A stretch of 57,205 nt of DNA from Clostridia bacterium (GTDB lineage Bacteria; Bacillota; Clostridia; TANB77; UBA1234). The notes beneath the pieces are model-generated. The model was given only the letters and a program-made list of their open reading frames with translations, did not search any database and was not told where the DNA came from. This document shows positions 1 to 8,954 of the stretch, piece after piece; the first letter of the stretch is position 1, and each line of letters starts with the position of its first letter. The stretch is taken from assembly GCA_017539905.1 (NCBI GenBank), contig JAFYBZ010000002.1, forward strand, positions 1 through 57,205, in the 5' to 3' direction. The position numbers were made by a program, and so were the translations under genes.

Positions 1-2
1 TT

Positions 3-134
3 AGTGATACAGTAACAGATATCAATGATCAAGTTGTTGAAGGCGTTGAAGAAGGCGTTGAAAATGTAAACGAAGGTTTAGAAAACCTTGGCGAAGATGT
101 TGCTGAAGTTGTTACTGGCGAAGAGGTTGAATAA
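3..134 (+). CDS. C-terminal end of an acidic hypothetical protein (partial)
   Basis: An open frame enters from the left edge and ends at TAA 132-134. The visible 43 residues are acidic and semi-repetitive, with GVEEGVENV-like and NEGLENLGEDV-like segments whose Val/Leu spacing suggests an amphipathic helix or coiled coil. No domain can be named. A strong intrinsic terminator follows within 20 bases, so this is the last gene of its transcript. The frame is supported by the absence of stops and by the terminator position. The function is unknown. Confidence 0.6.
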   Translation, partial: SDTVTDINDQVVEGVEEGVENVNEGLENLGEDVAEVVTGEEVE

Positions 135-149
135 TCAATAAACTTTTAA

Positions 150-182
150 CGAGTAGTTTATCTTAAACTACTCGTTTTTTTG
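150..182 (+). terminator. Intrinsic terminator after the left-edge gene
   Basis: CGAGTAGTTTA and TAAACTACTCG form a perfect 11-bp stem around a TCT loop, followed immediately by a run of seven T. This closes the partial gene at the left edge. Confidence 0.9.
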
Positions 183-258
183 TTTCAATAATGATATAAT
201 TTTCATGGTGGCGACCATTGATCGCTAAGAGAAAATCAAGTGTTTGGAGGAAATATAT

Positions 259-822
259 ATGGATGAAAAATTTACAATACCTAAAGAATATTTAAAAGGT
301 AAAAGACAAAACTATTCTTCTTGGGATGAGTGCTTTATGCTTCATGCCGTAGTTACTGCTAATAGAAGCAAGGACCCATCTAGTCAAGTTGGAGCTGTTT
401 TGGTAGGCAAGAACAATAGAATCCTTTCTTTGGGTTATAATGGGGCTCCAAATGTGTGGAATGATGATGAATTTCCTTGGGGAAGAGAAGCTGATTCACA
501 AGTACATACTAAGTATCCATATGTTATTCATGCTGAGGCAAATGCAGTATTAAACTATAAAGGAGATAATAAAGACCTTGAGGGTGCTACAGTTTATACA
601 ACTTTGTATCCTTGCCAAAACTGTGCTAAATTGTTAGCTCAAGCTGGAATTAAAAGGGTGGTTTATTTATCAAATAAATATGAGGGTACAGAAGATAATA
701 TTTGTGCTGCAACATGTTTTAATTATTGTAATGTTAAATGTGAAGAATTTCCTAAGAATCTTCAAAGAAAACTAAATATTTCATTGCTTCCAAATGAAGG
801 CTTAAGTGAAATAGAAAAATAA
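259..822 (+). CDS. comEB: Deoxycytidylate (dCMP) deaminase, ComEB-like
   Basis: This is a zinc-dependent cytidine/deoxycytidylate deaminase family protein of 187 residues, expected to convert dCMP to dUMP for dTTP synthesis in the cytosol. The zinc site is visible as HAEANAV (His plus catalytic Glu) and PCQNC about 35 residues later. The N-terminal SKDPSSQVGAVLV segment is also typical of the family. I take ATG 259 as the start because GGAGG lies 8 bases upstream; the in-frame TTG at 244 would sit inside that ribosome-binding site. A TATAAT-like hexamer at 195-200 may belong to its promoter, but no good -35 box goes with it. The family call is firm. The exact name follows Firmicutes ComEB. 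Confidence 0.88.
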   Translation: MDEKFTIPKEYLKGKRQNYSSWDECFMLHAVVTANRSKDPSSQVGAVLVGKNNRILSLGYNGAPNVWNDDEFPWGREADSQVHTKYPYVIHAEANAVLNYKGDNKDLEGATVYTTLYPCQNCAKLLAQAGIKRVVYLSNKYEGTEDNICAATCFNYCNVKCEEFPKNLQRKLNISLLPNEGLSEIEK

Positions 823-842
823 CAAATGGAGAGATGACTAAT

Positions 843-1475
843 ATGGATAATTCAGTGAAAATTATAATAGTCTTAGTAGTATTAGTAATTGTTGTAGAAA
901 TTGGAGTTATTGCCATAATGAAAGCGAATCAGAAAGGTTCGAAAAGTAAATCTTATGACGAAAGGATTGATGAAGTTTTGGCAGATGATAAAGAAATAGA
1001 AAGAAAATGGTTGGTAGATAAAAACAGTATTCCTTATGATTTATCCGCAAAAGATGTTGAAGTATATGATATAAAGCAAACTTATTTCAGCTTTAATCCA
1101 GAGATGAGGGTTAGAAATTATAATAATGGAATGGCTTACGAAATGACTATAAAGGATAATATGAGCGCTGATGGACTAGTTAGAGATGAGGTAAACATTA
1201 CAATTAATAAAGAACAATATGAGAATTTAATCCAGAAGCAAGAAGGAAATACAATTCATAAGACAAGATATCAATTGTATGATGATGGACAAGTATTAGC
1301 GTTTGATATTTTTCATGATAGCTTAGACGGCCTTGCATATATGGAAATAGAGTTTGCATCTGAGGAAGAGAGCAGAGCCTACAAAGAACCGGAATGGGTA
1401 ATTAAGGACGTTACTGATAACAAAAACTATAAAAATGGCCATTTAGCAAGATATGGAATACCAGCTGATGAATAA
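843..1475 (+). CDS. Membrane-anchored CYTH-domain protein
   Basis: The protein has one N-terminal membrane segment (about residues 4-27, rich in Ile/Val/Leu), a short basic and polar linker, then a CYTH domain beginning with EIERKWLV, the ExExK signature of triphosphate tunnel metalloenzymes. Later strands contain MRVRNY, YEMTIKD and YMEIEF, which fit the charged tunnel residues of the family. CYTH proteins hydrolyse triphosphates or act as adenylyl or thiamine-triphosphate enzymes, but the substrate cannot be read from the sequence. The membrane anchor is less usual for this family. ATG 843 is preferred over ATG 834 because GGAGAG ends directly before 834 and is well spaced for 843. It lies 20 bases after the dCMP deaminase and is probably cotranscribed with it. 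Confidence 0.75.
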   Translation: MDNSVKIIIVLVVLVIVVEIGVIAIMKANQKGSKSKSYDERIDEVLADDKEIERKWLVDKNSIPYDLSAKDVEVYDIKQTYFSFNPEMRVRNYNNGMAYEMTIKDNMSADGLVRDEVNITINKEQYENLIQKQEGNTIHKTRYQLYDDGQVLAFDIFHDSLDGLAYMEIEFASEEESRAYKEPEWVIKDVTDNKNYKNGHLARYGIPADE

Positions 1476-1515
1476 TAGTGGCGATTTCTAATATGCCGTG
1501 AAGAAAGGAAAACAA

Positions 1516-2037
1516 ATGGAAAACTACATATGTAAAATAGCTACTCGAGAAGAATTGGTAAAAAGATGGGATGATTTAATAGCAAATCACCCTGATGATG
1601 ATTCTTGGAAGGGATACAAAGAAGGCACACTTAAATATTTTGATGAAGGTACAGCTATTTTTTATTTAGGATTTTTAAATGGAGTAGCTATTGCCGAAAC
1701 ATGTGCACATATAGATCCTAACTTTCAAGGATTTGAGTATGTCGAAGGAATAGCAAGTGAGAATAGGGCTTATTTAAACGCTTTTAGATGCGACAAAGAA
1801 TATGAAGGCAAAGGATATTTTTCTCAACTTTATTATTATATGGAAAATGATTTAAAAAAGAGGGGATATACATCTGTTTCACTTGGTGTAGAACCATGTG
1901 AAATAAGAAATATTCAAATATATTTTCACTTGGGATTTACACATTATATCACAACGGCAATTGATCATTATTTGCCAAAACATGAGGGCGAAGAACTAAT
2001 TGATGTGTATGTAAACTATTATTATAAGGATTTATAG
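1516..2037 (+). CDS. GNAT family N-acetyltransferase
   Basis: This protein of about 173 residues has the GNAT fold signature. The acetyl-CoA binding motif A is seen as YEGKGYFSQLYYYMENDLKKRG, split here into YEGKGYFSQL followed by a helix, and then RNIQIYFHLGF corresponds to motif B. GNAT enzymes transfer an acetyl group from acetyl-CoA to an amine; the acceptor is unknown. The start is ATG 1516, preceded by AAAGGA at about 7 bases, rather than the upstream GTG 1498 that lacks a spaced ribosome-binding site. It belongs to a string of closely spaced accessory genes on the same strand. Confidence 0.75.
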   Translation: MENYICKIATREELVKRWDDLIANHPDDDSWKGYKEGTLKYFDEGTAIFYLGFLNGVAIAETCAHIDPNFQGFEYVEGIASENRAYLNAFRCDKEYEGKGYFSQLYYYMENDLKKRGYTSVSLGVEPCEIRNIQIYFHLGFTHYITTAIDHYLPKHEGEELIDVYVNYYYKDL

Positions 2038-2088
2038 AATATGAAACTAATTGGAATAGTAAATGAATTAAGATAGGACGAAAGAAAT

Positions 2089-2724
2089 ATGAGCAAAAAT
2101 GCAATTATTTTTGATTTAGACGGCACACTATGGGATGTTACTGAAGCGACTTTTATAAGTGCTAATGAAATCACAAAAAAATATGGATTGAGAGAGATAA
2201 GCGTTGAGACAGTTTGCAATGGATTTGGAACAAATAAAGAAGAGTCGGCCAAGCTTTATTTTCCTGATATACCACTAGAAGAAGCGCTTAAGTACATTTA
2301 TGAAATTGGCAGTTATAATATTGATTTATTAGAAAAGAGTGGAGGCATTCTTTTTGAAGATGAGATAGATGTACTACGTGAACTTAGTAATGATTATGAT
2401 TTATACATTGTTAGTAATACCTCAAGACATAAATACATTGAAGCATTTTTAAATGCAAATGGAACAAAAGAATATTTTAAAGGATATATTCCCGCAAGTG
2501 CTTTAGACATTTCTAAGAGTGAGGCAATCAAAAAGATCATTTCCGATAATGAAATAGCTAAGGCCGTGTATGTTGGCGATACCAGAAAAGACCAATTAGC
2601 AGCCGAAGAAGCACAAATACCTTTTGTTCACGCAAAATATGGTTTCGATAAATATTTTTCTTCAGAATATTCAATTAATGAATTTGTTGAATTACCTAAG
2701 ATAATCAGGAAAATTGTTTTGTAA
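2089..2724 (+). CDS. HAD superfamily phosphatase
   Basis: This haloacid-dehalogenase family hydrolase has 211 residues. Motif I is DLDGTLWD near residues 9-16, with the nucleophile Asp and the general acid Asp. Motif II is SNTS. The motif IV region reads GDTRKDQLAA, and a Lys lies between them in the cap-to-core region. The arrangement fits a phosphoglycolate-phosphatase-like small-molecule phosphatase. The substrate cannot be assigned. It opens a dense gene run (MFS, methyltransferase, HD, inositol-phosphatase-like, HD, kinase, EamA) and may act on the same metabolite as the kinase at 6423. Confidence 0.8.
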   Translation: MSKNAIIFDLDGTLWDVTEATFISANEITKKYGLREISVETVCNGFGTNKEESAKLYFPDIPLEEALKYIYEIGSYNIDLLEKSGGILFEDEIDVLRELSNDYDLYIVSNTSRHKYIEAFLNANGTKEYFKGYIPASALDISKSEAIKKIISDNEIAKAVYVGDTRKDQLAAEEAQIPFVHAKYGFDKYFSSEYSINEFVELPKIIRKIVL

Positions 2725-2769
2725 AATTCAAAGGAAAATACAGTAAGTACTTAAGAAAAAGGGGCAAAT

Positions 2770-3885
2770 ATGATTAAAGACCAAGTAAAGTTTAATATAT
2801 TTTCGTTTATTTCAACTTTTGCCAGATCATTGATTGAAATATTCATTTCACTTTATTTGTTTAAAAATGGATTTTCAATCACATCTATAATTGCTTTTTA
2901 TTGTTTAGAAAATATTTTTAGCCTATTTTTGTCATACCTGTTTATAAGAATAGGCGAGAGATTTAATTATGCAATTATAATGATAATTGGTCTAATTGCA
3001 TTTGTGGCACTGCAAATAGTGCTTGGAAATGTTGAAAACACATGGCAATATGTATTAATTATTTCACTTATTTATTCTTTATATAGAAGAGGATATTGGG
3101 TTTCGAGAAGAAATTATATTACAAGTGTAATGCCAACGAAAGAGTCATCAAATGCGTTTAGTATACTGGTTGTATTGGCACAAATTTCTACAATTTTAGC
3201 TGGATATGTTGGCGCTATTCTTTTAGATAATTTTAGTATGACTTTTGTTACAATTGCTTCATCAGCATTACTTGTTTTAAGCGTTATTCCGCTATTTTTG
3301 ATTAAGACGAAAAAAGAACCTGCAAAAATCAATTTGATTGCTAACATGAAGAAATATGAAAAGAGCAATTATCTGCTTTTTGCCTTTTATGAATTGAACA
3401 ATTTATTAACAATGCTATTTCCAATATATATTGCGTTATATATTCAGGATACATACATAATGGCAGGTAATCTTAATGCTATTAGTAATATATCAATAAT
3501 AGTATTTGTTATGATATATGGAAGAATAATTAATAAAAATAAAAATTTTGTATTCTTAAGCACAGTGCTTTTACTAATTATTTCTTTACTTAAGGTACTT
3601 CAAGTGGACTATTTTGTTTTGGCCATATATTTTTTAGATGGTCTAGTTCAAAAAATGCAAAATCAATCAATAAATAAGATTTATTTTGAAAATAGAAAAG
3701 ACATGGATATAACACATTACAACTTGATATACCAAATTACAGAGGCTATATCTAGATTTATAGTTGCGATACCTCTTCTATTTATGACCAGTATTAGGCA
3801 AATGATTGTTTTTATAGTTGTTGTTATTTTTGTTGAATTGTTAATCTATGAATTCATGAGAAATAAAAAGAAAGAGAAAGAATAA
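2770..3885 (+). CDS. MFS-type membrane transporter
   Basis: This 371-residue polytopic membrane protein has about eleven to twelve hydrophobic segments and the general layout of a Major Facilitator Superfamily permease: RIGERF follows the second segment and positively charged loops such as YRRGYWVSRRN sit between segments. It is somewhat shorter than the usual 400 residues. AAAAAGGGGC precedes ATG 2770. The stop is separated by one base from the next gene, so the two are probably translationally coupled. The substrate is unknown; an efflux or uptake role linked to the neighbouring modifying enzymes is inference only. Confidence 0.65.
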   Translation: MIKDQVKFNIFSFISTFARSLIEIFISLYLFKNGFSITSIIAFYCLENIFSLFLSYLFIRIGERFNYAIIMIIGLIAFVALQIVLGNVENTWQYVLIISLIYSLYRRGYWVSRRNYITSVMPTKESSNAFSILVVLAQISTILAGYVGAILLDNFSMTFVTIASSALLVLSVIPLFLIKTKKEPAKINLIANMKKYEKSNYLLFAFYELNNLLTMLFPIYIALYIQDTYIMAGNLNAISNISIIVFVMIYGRIINKNKNFVFLSTVLLLIISLLKVLQVDYFVLAIYFLDGLVQKMQNQSINKIYFENRKDMDITHYNLIYQITEAISRFIVAIPLLFMTSIRQMIVFIVVVIFVELLIYEFMRNKKKEKE

Positions 3886-3886
3886 T

Positions 3887-4579
3887 ATGGATATAAGTTT
3901 TGAATATATTGATCCATTTGATGAGAAATATGATTACTTAATGCGAGTAGAGCATCTTGCTAGATATTATTTTGCAGTTAATATTTTTAAGGGTTTTAAA
4001 ACCGTATTAGATGTTGCTTGCGCAAATGGATATGGAACAAAAATATTGGGTGAAATATCAGAACGCGTTACTGGCATTGATAAAAATAGTGAATATTTAA
4101 AAGAAGCAACTGAAAAGAATGCAAGTGATAATATCACCTATTTGCAAATGAATTTGGATAATGAAGAGTTAGAAGGGTGTTTTGATGGAATTGCTTGTTT
4201 TGAAACGATAGAACATCTTAAACATCCGGAAGATTTTTTGAGAAATTTGTTTAATGTTTTGACTAATAATGGAACATTGATTTTATCATTTCCAAATTCT
4301 GCTTATGAAATAATTGAGGATGGTAAGAATAAAGACCCATATCATTTGCAAGTGTTTGAATTTGACGATATTTCAAATTTTCTTAAAAGCATAGGATTTA
4401 AAATAGAAGAAGTATATGGACAATCATATACAAATAAGATTGTGAATAACAAGATTGATGATTATAAATTAACAACTCTTATAGAAGATGCTAAAACAAT
4501 TGGTTATCCAAGTAAAGATGATATAGATAATACATATTCATATATTTTTGTTCTTAAAAAGGAGAAGCAAAATGGATAA
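3887..4579 (+). CDS. Class I SAM-dependent methyltransferase
   Basis: The Rossmann-fold SAM-binding motif I appears as VLDVACANGYGT around residues 41-52. An acidic residue follows at the end of strand 2 (GIDKNSEYL), and then come a motif III-like FDGIACFETIEHL and NNGTLILSFPN. This matches the small UbiE/Coq3-like methyltransferases (Methyltransf_11/23 type), which methylate small molecules. The target is unknown. It begins one base after the MFS gene and overlaps the next gene by 8 bases, indicating an operon. Confidence 0.78.
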   Translation: MDISFEYIDPFDEKYDYLMRVEHLARYYFAVNIFKGFKTVLDVACANGYGTKILGEISERVTGIDKNSEYLKEATEKNASDNITYLQMNLDNEELEGCFDGIACFETIEHLKHPEDFLRNLFNVLTNNGTLILSFPNSAYEIIEDGKNKDPYHLQVFEFDDISNFLKSIGFKIEEVYGQSYTNKIVNNKIDDYKLTTLIEDAKTIGYPSKDDIDNTYSYIFVLKKEKQNG

Positions 4580-4976
4580 TGATAAACTAAAGCATTGCGT
4601 ATCAGTCGCTAGAAAAATGGTCGAGATTGGAAAAGAGCATGGCCTTGGTGAAGAAGAACTTCAAGATTTGTTTGTTTTAGGATTTAACCACGATATTGGC
4701 TATGAGTTTGGCGAATACTTAAATCACGAACAACGCGGAGGAGAAGTATTAAAGAGAAATGGTTTTAAATACTGGCAAGAAGTATATCATCATGGCGATA
4801 TTAATTCAAAGTATGATTCTTTGTTTTTGAAAATACTAATCCAAGCAGATATGCAAGTTGATAAATATGGAAATGATGTAGGATATGAAAAGAGACTAGA
4901 AGATATAATGAGTAGATATGGCGAAGGATCAACAGAATATCAAAATGCAAAAATTCTAGTCGAAAAATATAGATAA
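4572..4976 (+). CDS. HD-domain hydrolase (small)
   Basis: This 134-residue HD-superfamily protein has a core motif, FNHDIGYEFG, that supplies the His-Asp metal pair. Further His residues (NHEQRGG, YHHGD) fit the remaining metal ligands. HD proteins of this size are usually nucleotide or phosphate-ester hydrolases. The start is ATG 4572 with AAGGAG about 7 bases upstream, and it overlaps the stop of the methyltransferase gene. A second HD protein lies 770 bases downstream. The substrate is unknown. Confidence 0.75.
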   Translation: MDNDKLKHCVSVARKMVEIGKEHGLGEEELQDLFVLGFNHDIGYEFGEYLNHEQRGGEVLKRNGFKYWQEVYHHGDINSKYDSLFLKILIQADMQVDKYGNDVGYEKRLEDIMSRYGEGSTEYQNAKILVEKYR

Positions 4977-4988
4977 AAGGAGATAGTA

Positions 4989-5738
4989 ATGAGTAAAGAA
5001 TTGGAATTCTTAATTGATGTTGTAAAGCAAGCCGGAAACATGATTACTGATGAATTTGAGGTAAGGGCAAAAGATGGTCATGGGGACTTAATTACGAATT
5101 TTGATACAGAGATAGAGCAATATATTATAAAAAGAATAAATGAAGAATATCCTGGCTTTGATATTGTGAGTGAAGAATTTAATAGCAAAAAAGAATTAAC
5201 AGATAATTGTTTTACAATTGATCCGATTGATGGAACGATTAATTTTGCACATCATATTCCGTTGTGGGCAATACAAGTTGCCTGCGTTAAAGAAGGAAAA
5301 ACGTGTGCTGCAGTGATTTATATACCAAAACTTAATGAAATGTATTATGCAGATGAAAATGGTGCTTTTTTAAATGGAAATCCGATTCATGTAAATAATT
5401 TGGATGTAAATAAAGGATTATTCACAATTGAAGGACCTAATAGTATTCAAGGCGAATTAAGAATGATAAAGCGAGCTCGCCAATATAGAGCTTTATATTG
5501 TGCTGCGGTGAATTTTGCTTTTGTTGCATGTGGAAGATTAAGTGCGACGTGCCTTGTGTGGGACACATATTGGGATTATATTCCTGGAATATATATTTGT
5601 GAAAAGGCAGGAGCAGTAACTTATCATGCAGAAAAAATGCATATTGCTGCGAATAACAATGAATTTTTACAAGAATTAATCATAAATGCTGGCGTAAATG
5701 AAAACGAAGTATTAAGTATTTCTAAAAAAGAGGACTAG
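4989..5738 (+). CDS. Inositol monophosphatase family protein
   Basis: This 249-residue protein has the Li+-sensitive phosphomonoesterase fold. The metal-binding motif is clear: SEEF near residue 60 and DPIDGTINFAHHIPLW around residues 77-92. In the C-terminal signature, the usual WDxAAG is replaced by WDYIPG, keeping Trp-Asp but changing the Ala-Ala pair. Family members dephosphorylate inositol phosphates, 3'-phosphoadenosine 5'-phosphate or other sugar phosphates. The altered C-terminal motif suggests a non-standard substrate. AAGGAGATAGTA precedes the ATG. It is 12 bases from each neighbour in the operon. Confidence 0.82.
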   Translation: MSKELEFLIDVVKQAGNMITDEFEVRAKDGHGDLITNFDTEIEQYIIKRINEEYPGFDIVSEEFNSKKELTDNCFTIDPIDGTINFAHHIPLWAIQVACVKEGKTCAAVIYIPKLNEMYYADENGAFLNGNPIHVNNLDVNKGLFTIEGPNSIQGELRMIKRARQYRALYCAAVNFAFVACGRLSATCLVWDTYWDYIPGIYICEKAGAVTYHAEKMHIAANNNEFLQELIINAGVNENEVLSISKKED

Positions 5739-5749
5739 AGGAGTAAAAC

Positions 5750-6409
5750 ATGAATTATTTAGATGTTTTAAATGATGAAGAAGTTGTTAATAGATATAAC
5801 GCTATTGATGAGATAAATCCATACCCATTTAATCATGGGCTTAAGCATGTTAAGAATGTTTGTAATATTATGAATAGATTGTGCGATATCTTTAACATTT
5901 CTGGTGGTGAAAAAGAAGCTCTTTTAATAGCATGCGCTCTTCATGATATTGGTCAAGTAGATGGAAGAGAGGAGCATGGTAAAAAGTCAAAGCTGTTTAC
6001 TATTGATAGGTTTGGAAATGAATTAGAAACCAACAATTATTATGATGAAATTCTAAATGCTATTGAAAAACACGATAATCCTTGTGATGCATCTAACACA
6101 TTATTCTGTTTGTTGGTTCAATTTTGTGACAAGATGGATTTTACAAGGGATAGATTAGAAAATAATTGTAGAGAAAAGCATGGATATATTGTTTACGAAG
6201 AAATAAATGAGGTTGAGTTTATATATAACGAAAAAGAGTTTGGAATAAATCTTTTAACGAGCGATAAAAAGGATTTTGAAGATTTGTTCTTCTCACCTGA
6301 TAGAAAATTCGTGGGAAAAGTAATAAATGCTGTTAACGCTTTGGCAGAAAAACTAGAGAGAAATCCAGTAATACAGCATAATGGAAATACTCTTGATAAT
6401 ACAATTTAA
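5750..6409 (+). CDS. HD-domain phosphohydrolase
   Basis: The 219-residue protein has an HD domain. HGLKHVKNV supplies the first His, ACALHDIGQVDG the His-Asp pair and IEKHDN the next His; FCDKMDFTRDR gives the last Asp. This complete ligand set resembles metal-dependent phosphohydrolases related to RelA/SpoT-type or nucleotidase HD proteins. It sits in the same operon as the smaller HD protein at 4572 but is not closely similar to it. GAGGAG precedes ATG 5750. The substrate is unknown. Confidence 0.75.
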   Translation: MNYLDVLNDEEVVNRYNAIDEINPYPFNHGLKHVKNVCNIMNRLCDIFNISGGEKEALLIACALHDIGQVDGREEHGKKSKLFTIDRFGNELETNNYYDEILNAIEKHDNPCDASNTLFCLLVQFCDKMDFTRDRLENNCREKHGYIVYEEINEVEFIYNEKEFGINLLTSDKKDFEDLFFSPDRKFVGKVINAVNALAEKLERNPVIQHNGNTLDNTI

Positions 6410-6422
6410 GAGAAAGGCCTGA

Positions 6423-7397
6423 TTGAGTCATATGAATGATTTGTATGAGAGAATTAATTTGAATTTTAAATTAGATATTATTTCGAATGCTATATGTAGA
6501 GATTATAATATTGGAAGTTTTATCTCGAATGAAGTGATTACAGTTGGGTACGAAGATTTTAACTACGTTTTAACCACTTCTGAAGGCCAATACTGCGTAA
6601 AAATCTTTAACAAAGATAGATCTTTAGAAGCATGTAATAATTATATCGACAGAATAAAATTGTCGTCAGAAATTGATGTAAATTCTCCAAAAGTATTTAA
6701 ATATGACAGAAATGTTTTATATGTTTTTAGCAAAGACGGTATAGATTTTAGACTGTGTGTGTTTGAATATATAGATGGAAATAGCTTTTTTGATTTAGGT
6801 ATAATTCCAAGTGACGATGAAGTTAAAGAAATAATTAGACAAATGGCGCTAATTCATAAAGCAAAACTTGATTCTGGTTTTGTTTATGATACGTGGACGA
6901 TTATAAATTTCAAGAAGGAATTTGACAAAAAGTGCAGCTGCCTAAAAGAAAGTGACCTCGAAAACTTGTCTGATTTAAGAAAAAAGTTCGATACAATAGA
7001 TTTTGAAAAACTAGTAAATTCATTTGTGCATGGCGATATTATTACATCTAATGTAATTAAAGATAAAATTGGCAAATTGTGGATTATAGATTATGCCGTA
7101 TCAAATTATATGCCAAGAATAATAGATTTGGTCGTTAGTGCTTGTAATTTATGTTTAGATCCAAATAGTAAAGAAAACACAATTAATAAAATATCTCTTA
7201 TTATAAATGAGTATGAAAAGTATAATAAATTGACTGAATATGAGAAGGAAGTGATTCCATTGTTTTTTGAATTAGCAAATGGAATGGGCATATTACAAAC
7301 AAGTTATCAAGCGAGCATTGGAAATGATAGTGATGAAAACCAATATTGGCTTGAATTAAGTAGAAAAGGCATTAATTATTCTAAAGGTGATTTTTGA
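6423..7397 (+). CDS. APH/choline-kinase-like phosphotransferase
   Basis: This protein of about 320 residues belongs to the aminoglycoside phosphotransferase/choline kinase group. The catalytic loop is FVHGDIITSN, followed by LWIIDYAVSN, which holds the metal-binding Asp. An N-terminal Lys lies in YCVKIFNKD. The group phosphorylates hydroxyls on antibiotics, choline, homoserine or sugars. The next gene is an EamA/DMT transporter, as in LicA-LicB pairs, so a choline-type or other small-alcohol kinase is possible. TTG 6423 has AAAGG 5 bases upstream; ATG 6432 is the alternative start. It ends in TGA, one of only two TGA stops seen in the window. Confidence 0.72.
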   Translation: MSHMNDLYERINLNFKLDIISNAICRDYNIGSFISNEVITVGYEDFNYVLTTSEGQYCVKIFNKDRSLEACNNYIDRIKLSSEIDVNSPKVFKYDRNVLYVFSKDGIDFRLCVFEYIDGNSFFDLGIIPSDDEVKEIIRQMALIHKAKLDSGFVYDTWTIINFKKEFDKKCSCLKESDLENLSDLRKKFDTIDFEKLVNSFVHGDIITSNVIKDKIGKLWIIDYAVSNYMPRIIDLVVSACNLCLDPNSKENTINKISLIINEYEKYNKLTEYEKEVIPLFFELANGMGILQTSYQASIGNDSDENQYWLELSRKGINYSKGDF

Positions 7398-7417
7398 AAT
7401 ATGATTTAGGAGGGTAT

Positions 7418-8335
7418 ATGACAGTTGCGGTTGTAATTACAATTTTGGCATCATTACTGTGGGCAATAACAAATCATATTGATAAGTTTTTGATTGATGG
7501 AATTGATGAGTCGGGGAGTAGTATAAAAACATTACTAGTTTTCTCAACATTAATTGCAGGAATGGTATTGTCTCCGATTTGGCTTATAGCAAGCAATTTT
7601 TCGGTGAGTATTGGCACCATCTCGCTTATATGTGTTTTACTGGCCTCGGTTGTTTATATTCTTGCCACTTTGTTTTATTTTAAGGCTTTAGAGAAAAATG
7701 ATGCGTCAATTATTGTCGTAATGTTTCAGATGATACCTGTTTTTAGTTATATATTAGCTTTGATATTCTTTAAAGAAAATCTAACAGTAAAGCAAATTGT
7801 TGGCTCAATCATAATAATCATTTCAGCAGTTTTAATATCGTTTAACTTTGAAGAAAAAAATAATAAAAGCAAATGGTTGGCATTAGTTTTGATGACGATA
7901 TCATCATTATTTTATTCAACATATTTCTTTTTGTTTGATATTGCAATTAGAAATGGAGAATATAATTCATGCGCATTTTGGTATCAGATCGGATTTTTAA
8001 TAATTGGACTAATACTAATGTGCATCAAGAGCTTTAGAACTACATTTATAAAGGCAATCAAAACTAATGGAAAAAAGTATTTTTCTTTAAATCTTACTAA
8101 TGAAGCGATTAATCTTATAGCAAATCTTATGGTTAATTTTGCAAATGTTACGATTCCGCTTGCCCTTGCTAGTGTTTTAACTGGTTTTCAAGGTGCATTT
8201 GCTTTTATACTAGGTGCTATTGGCATAAAGCTACTTCCGAAATACTTTAAAGAAGATTTGAGAAAAAGAGTTGTTTTTCAAAAAATCGGATGCATTGTAT
8301 TGAGTATTATTGGTCTAATAGTAATGTTTGGTTAA
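7418..8335 (+). CDS. EamA/DMT-family transporter
   Basis: This 305-residue integral membrane protein has about ten hydrophobic segments arranged as two EamA repeats, typical of the drug/metabolite transporter superfamily. The KALEKNDASIIVVMFQMIPVF region, read as KALEKNDASI then a membrane helix, and the FFKENLTVKQIVGS loop are characteristic of the first repeat. ATG 7418 is preceded by TAGGAGGG. The upstream in-frame TTG 7394 overlaps the previous stop and has no ribosome-binding site. Its pairing with the kinase gene suggests import of the kinase substrate, which is inference. Confidence 0.75.
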   Translation: MTVAVVITILASLLWAITNHIDKFLIDGIDESGSSIKTLLVFSTLIAGMVLSPIWLIASNFSVSIGTISLICVLLASVVYILATLFYFKALEKNDASIIVVMFQMIPVFSYILALIFFKENLTVKQIVGSIIIIISAVLISFNFEEKNNKSKWLALVLMTISSLFYSTYFFLFDIAIRNGEYNSCAFWYQIGFLIIGLILMCIKSFRTTFIKAIKTNGKKYFSLNLTNEAINLIANLMVNFANVTIPLALASVLTGFQGAFAFILGAIGIKLLPKYFKEDLRKRVVFQKIGCIVLSIIGLIVMFG

Positions 8336-8435
8336 AAAGGATTTGGCTTAGGAGTATAATAATATAAAAGAGATTTTTATTGCGACAGCTGCTATAATAT
8401 TTTCAATAGTTGAAGTATAAGGAGGCGTGAATAAT

Positions 8436-8942
8436 TTGACGATAGTTGAAATTGGGATAAAACTTGATAAAGACTTTGATTATTACGATTCAGCTTTAAA
8501 GTCAAATGGGTTAGAATGTGTTTTTCAAACTGTAACACATGATGTTTATTATACAAACAAGAATTTAGATGGATTGACTGAAAATGAAATGAAAAAAGCT
8601 TGTATACGCCTAAGGAACCCTAATGAAGAATTAAAAGAATATGAAGCAAAATTGCTTAATGATGGTTATAAAAAGGTGTTTGACACTGTTAAAGAAGATT
8701 ATCATTATTGTAAAGAAGGAATGCATAATAGGGTTCAACTACAAATTATTAAAGACATAGGACTACTAGTCTATTTAGATAATAGTGATTATTACGAATT
8801 TGATGAAGAAACCCAAAGAATTAAACTAATAGATGAATTGAATTCATATGGTTTTAATATAAACCATAATACGCTGGGCTTAGATAAGTTGAGAACATTA
8901 TATTATGGCGAAGAAATGTTTAGCAAAAACCAAAATGGATAG
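8436..8942 (+). CDS. Hypothetical protein, possibly CYTH-like
   Basis: This protein of 168 residues is not recognised with confidence. Its start, VEIGIKLDKDF, and a later DVYYTNKN followed by CIRLR resemble the first strands of CYTH proteins, but the ExExK motif is degenerate. TTG 8436 is chosen because GGAGG lies 10 bases upstream; GTG 8427 is only one base from it. The 100 bases before it contain no gene. The function is unknown. The next gene follows after 12 bases, so the two are likely cotranscribed. Confidence 0.5.
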   Translation: MTIVEIGIKLDKDFDYYDSALKSNGLECVFQTVTHDVYYTNKNLDGLTENEMKKACIRLRNPNEELKEYEAKLLNDGYKKVFDTVKEDYHYCKEGMHNRVQLQIIKDIGLLVYLDNSDYYEFDEETQRIKLIDELNSYGFNINHNTLGLDKLRTLYYGEEMFSKNQNG

Positions 8943-8954
8943 AATGGAGTATAG

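Noticed and set aside
195..200. Promoter of comEB from the TATAAT hexamer alone
   Set aside because: No acceptable -35 box is found at 16-18 bases, so it is not listed as a promoter.
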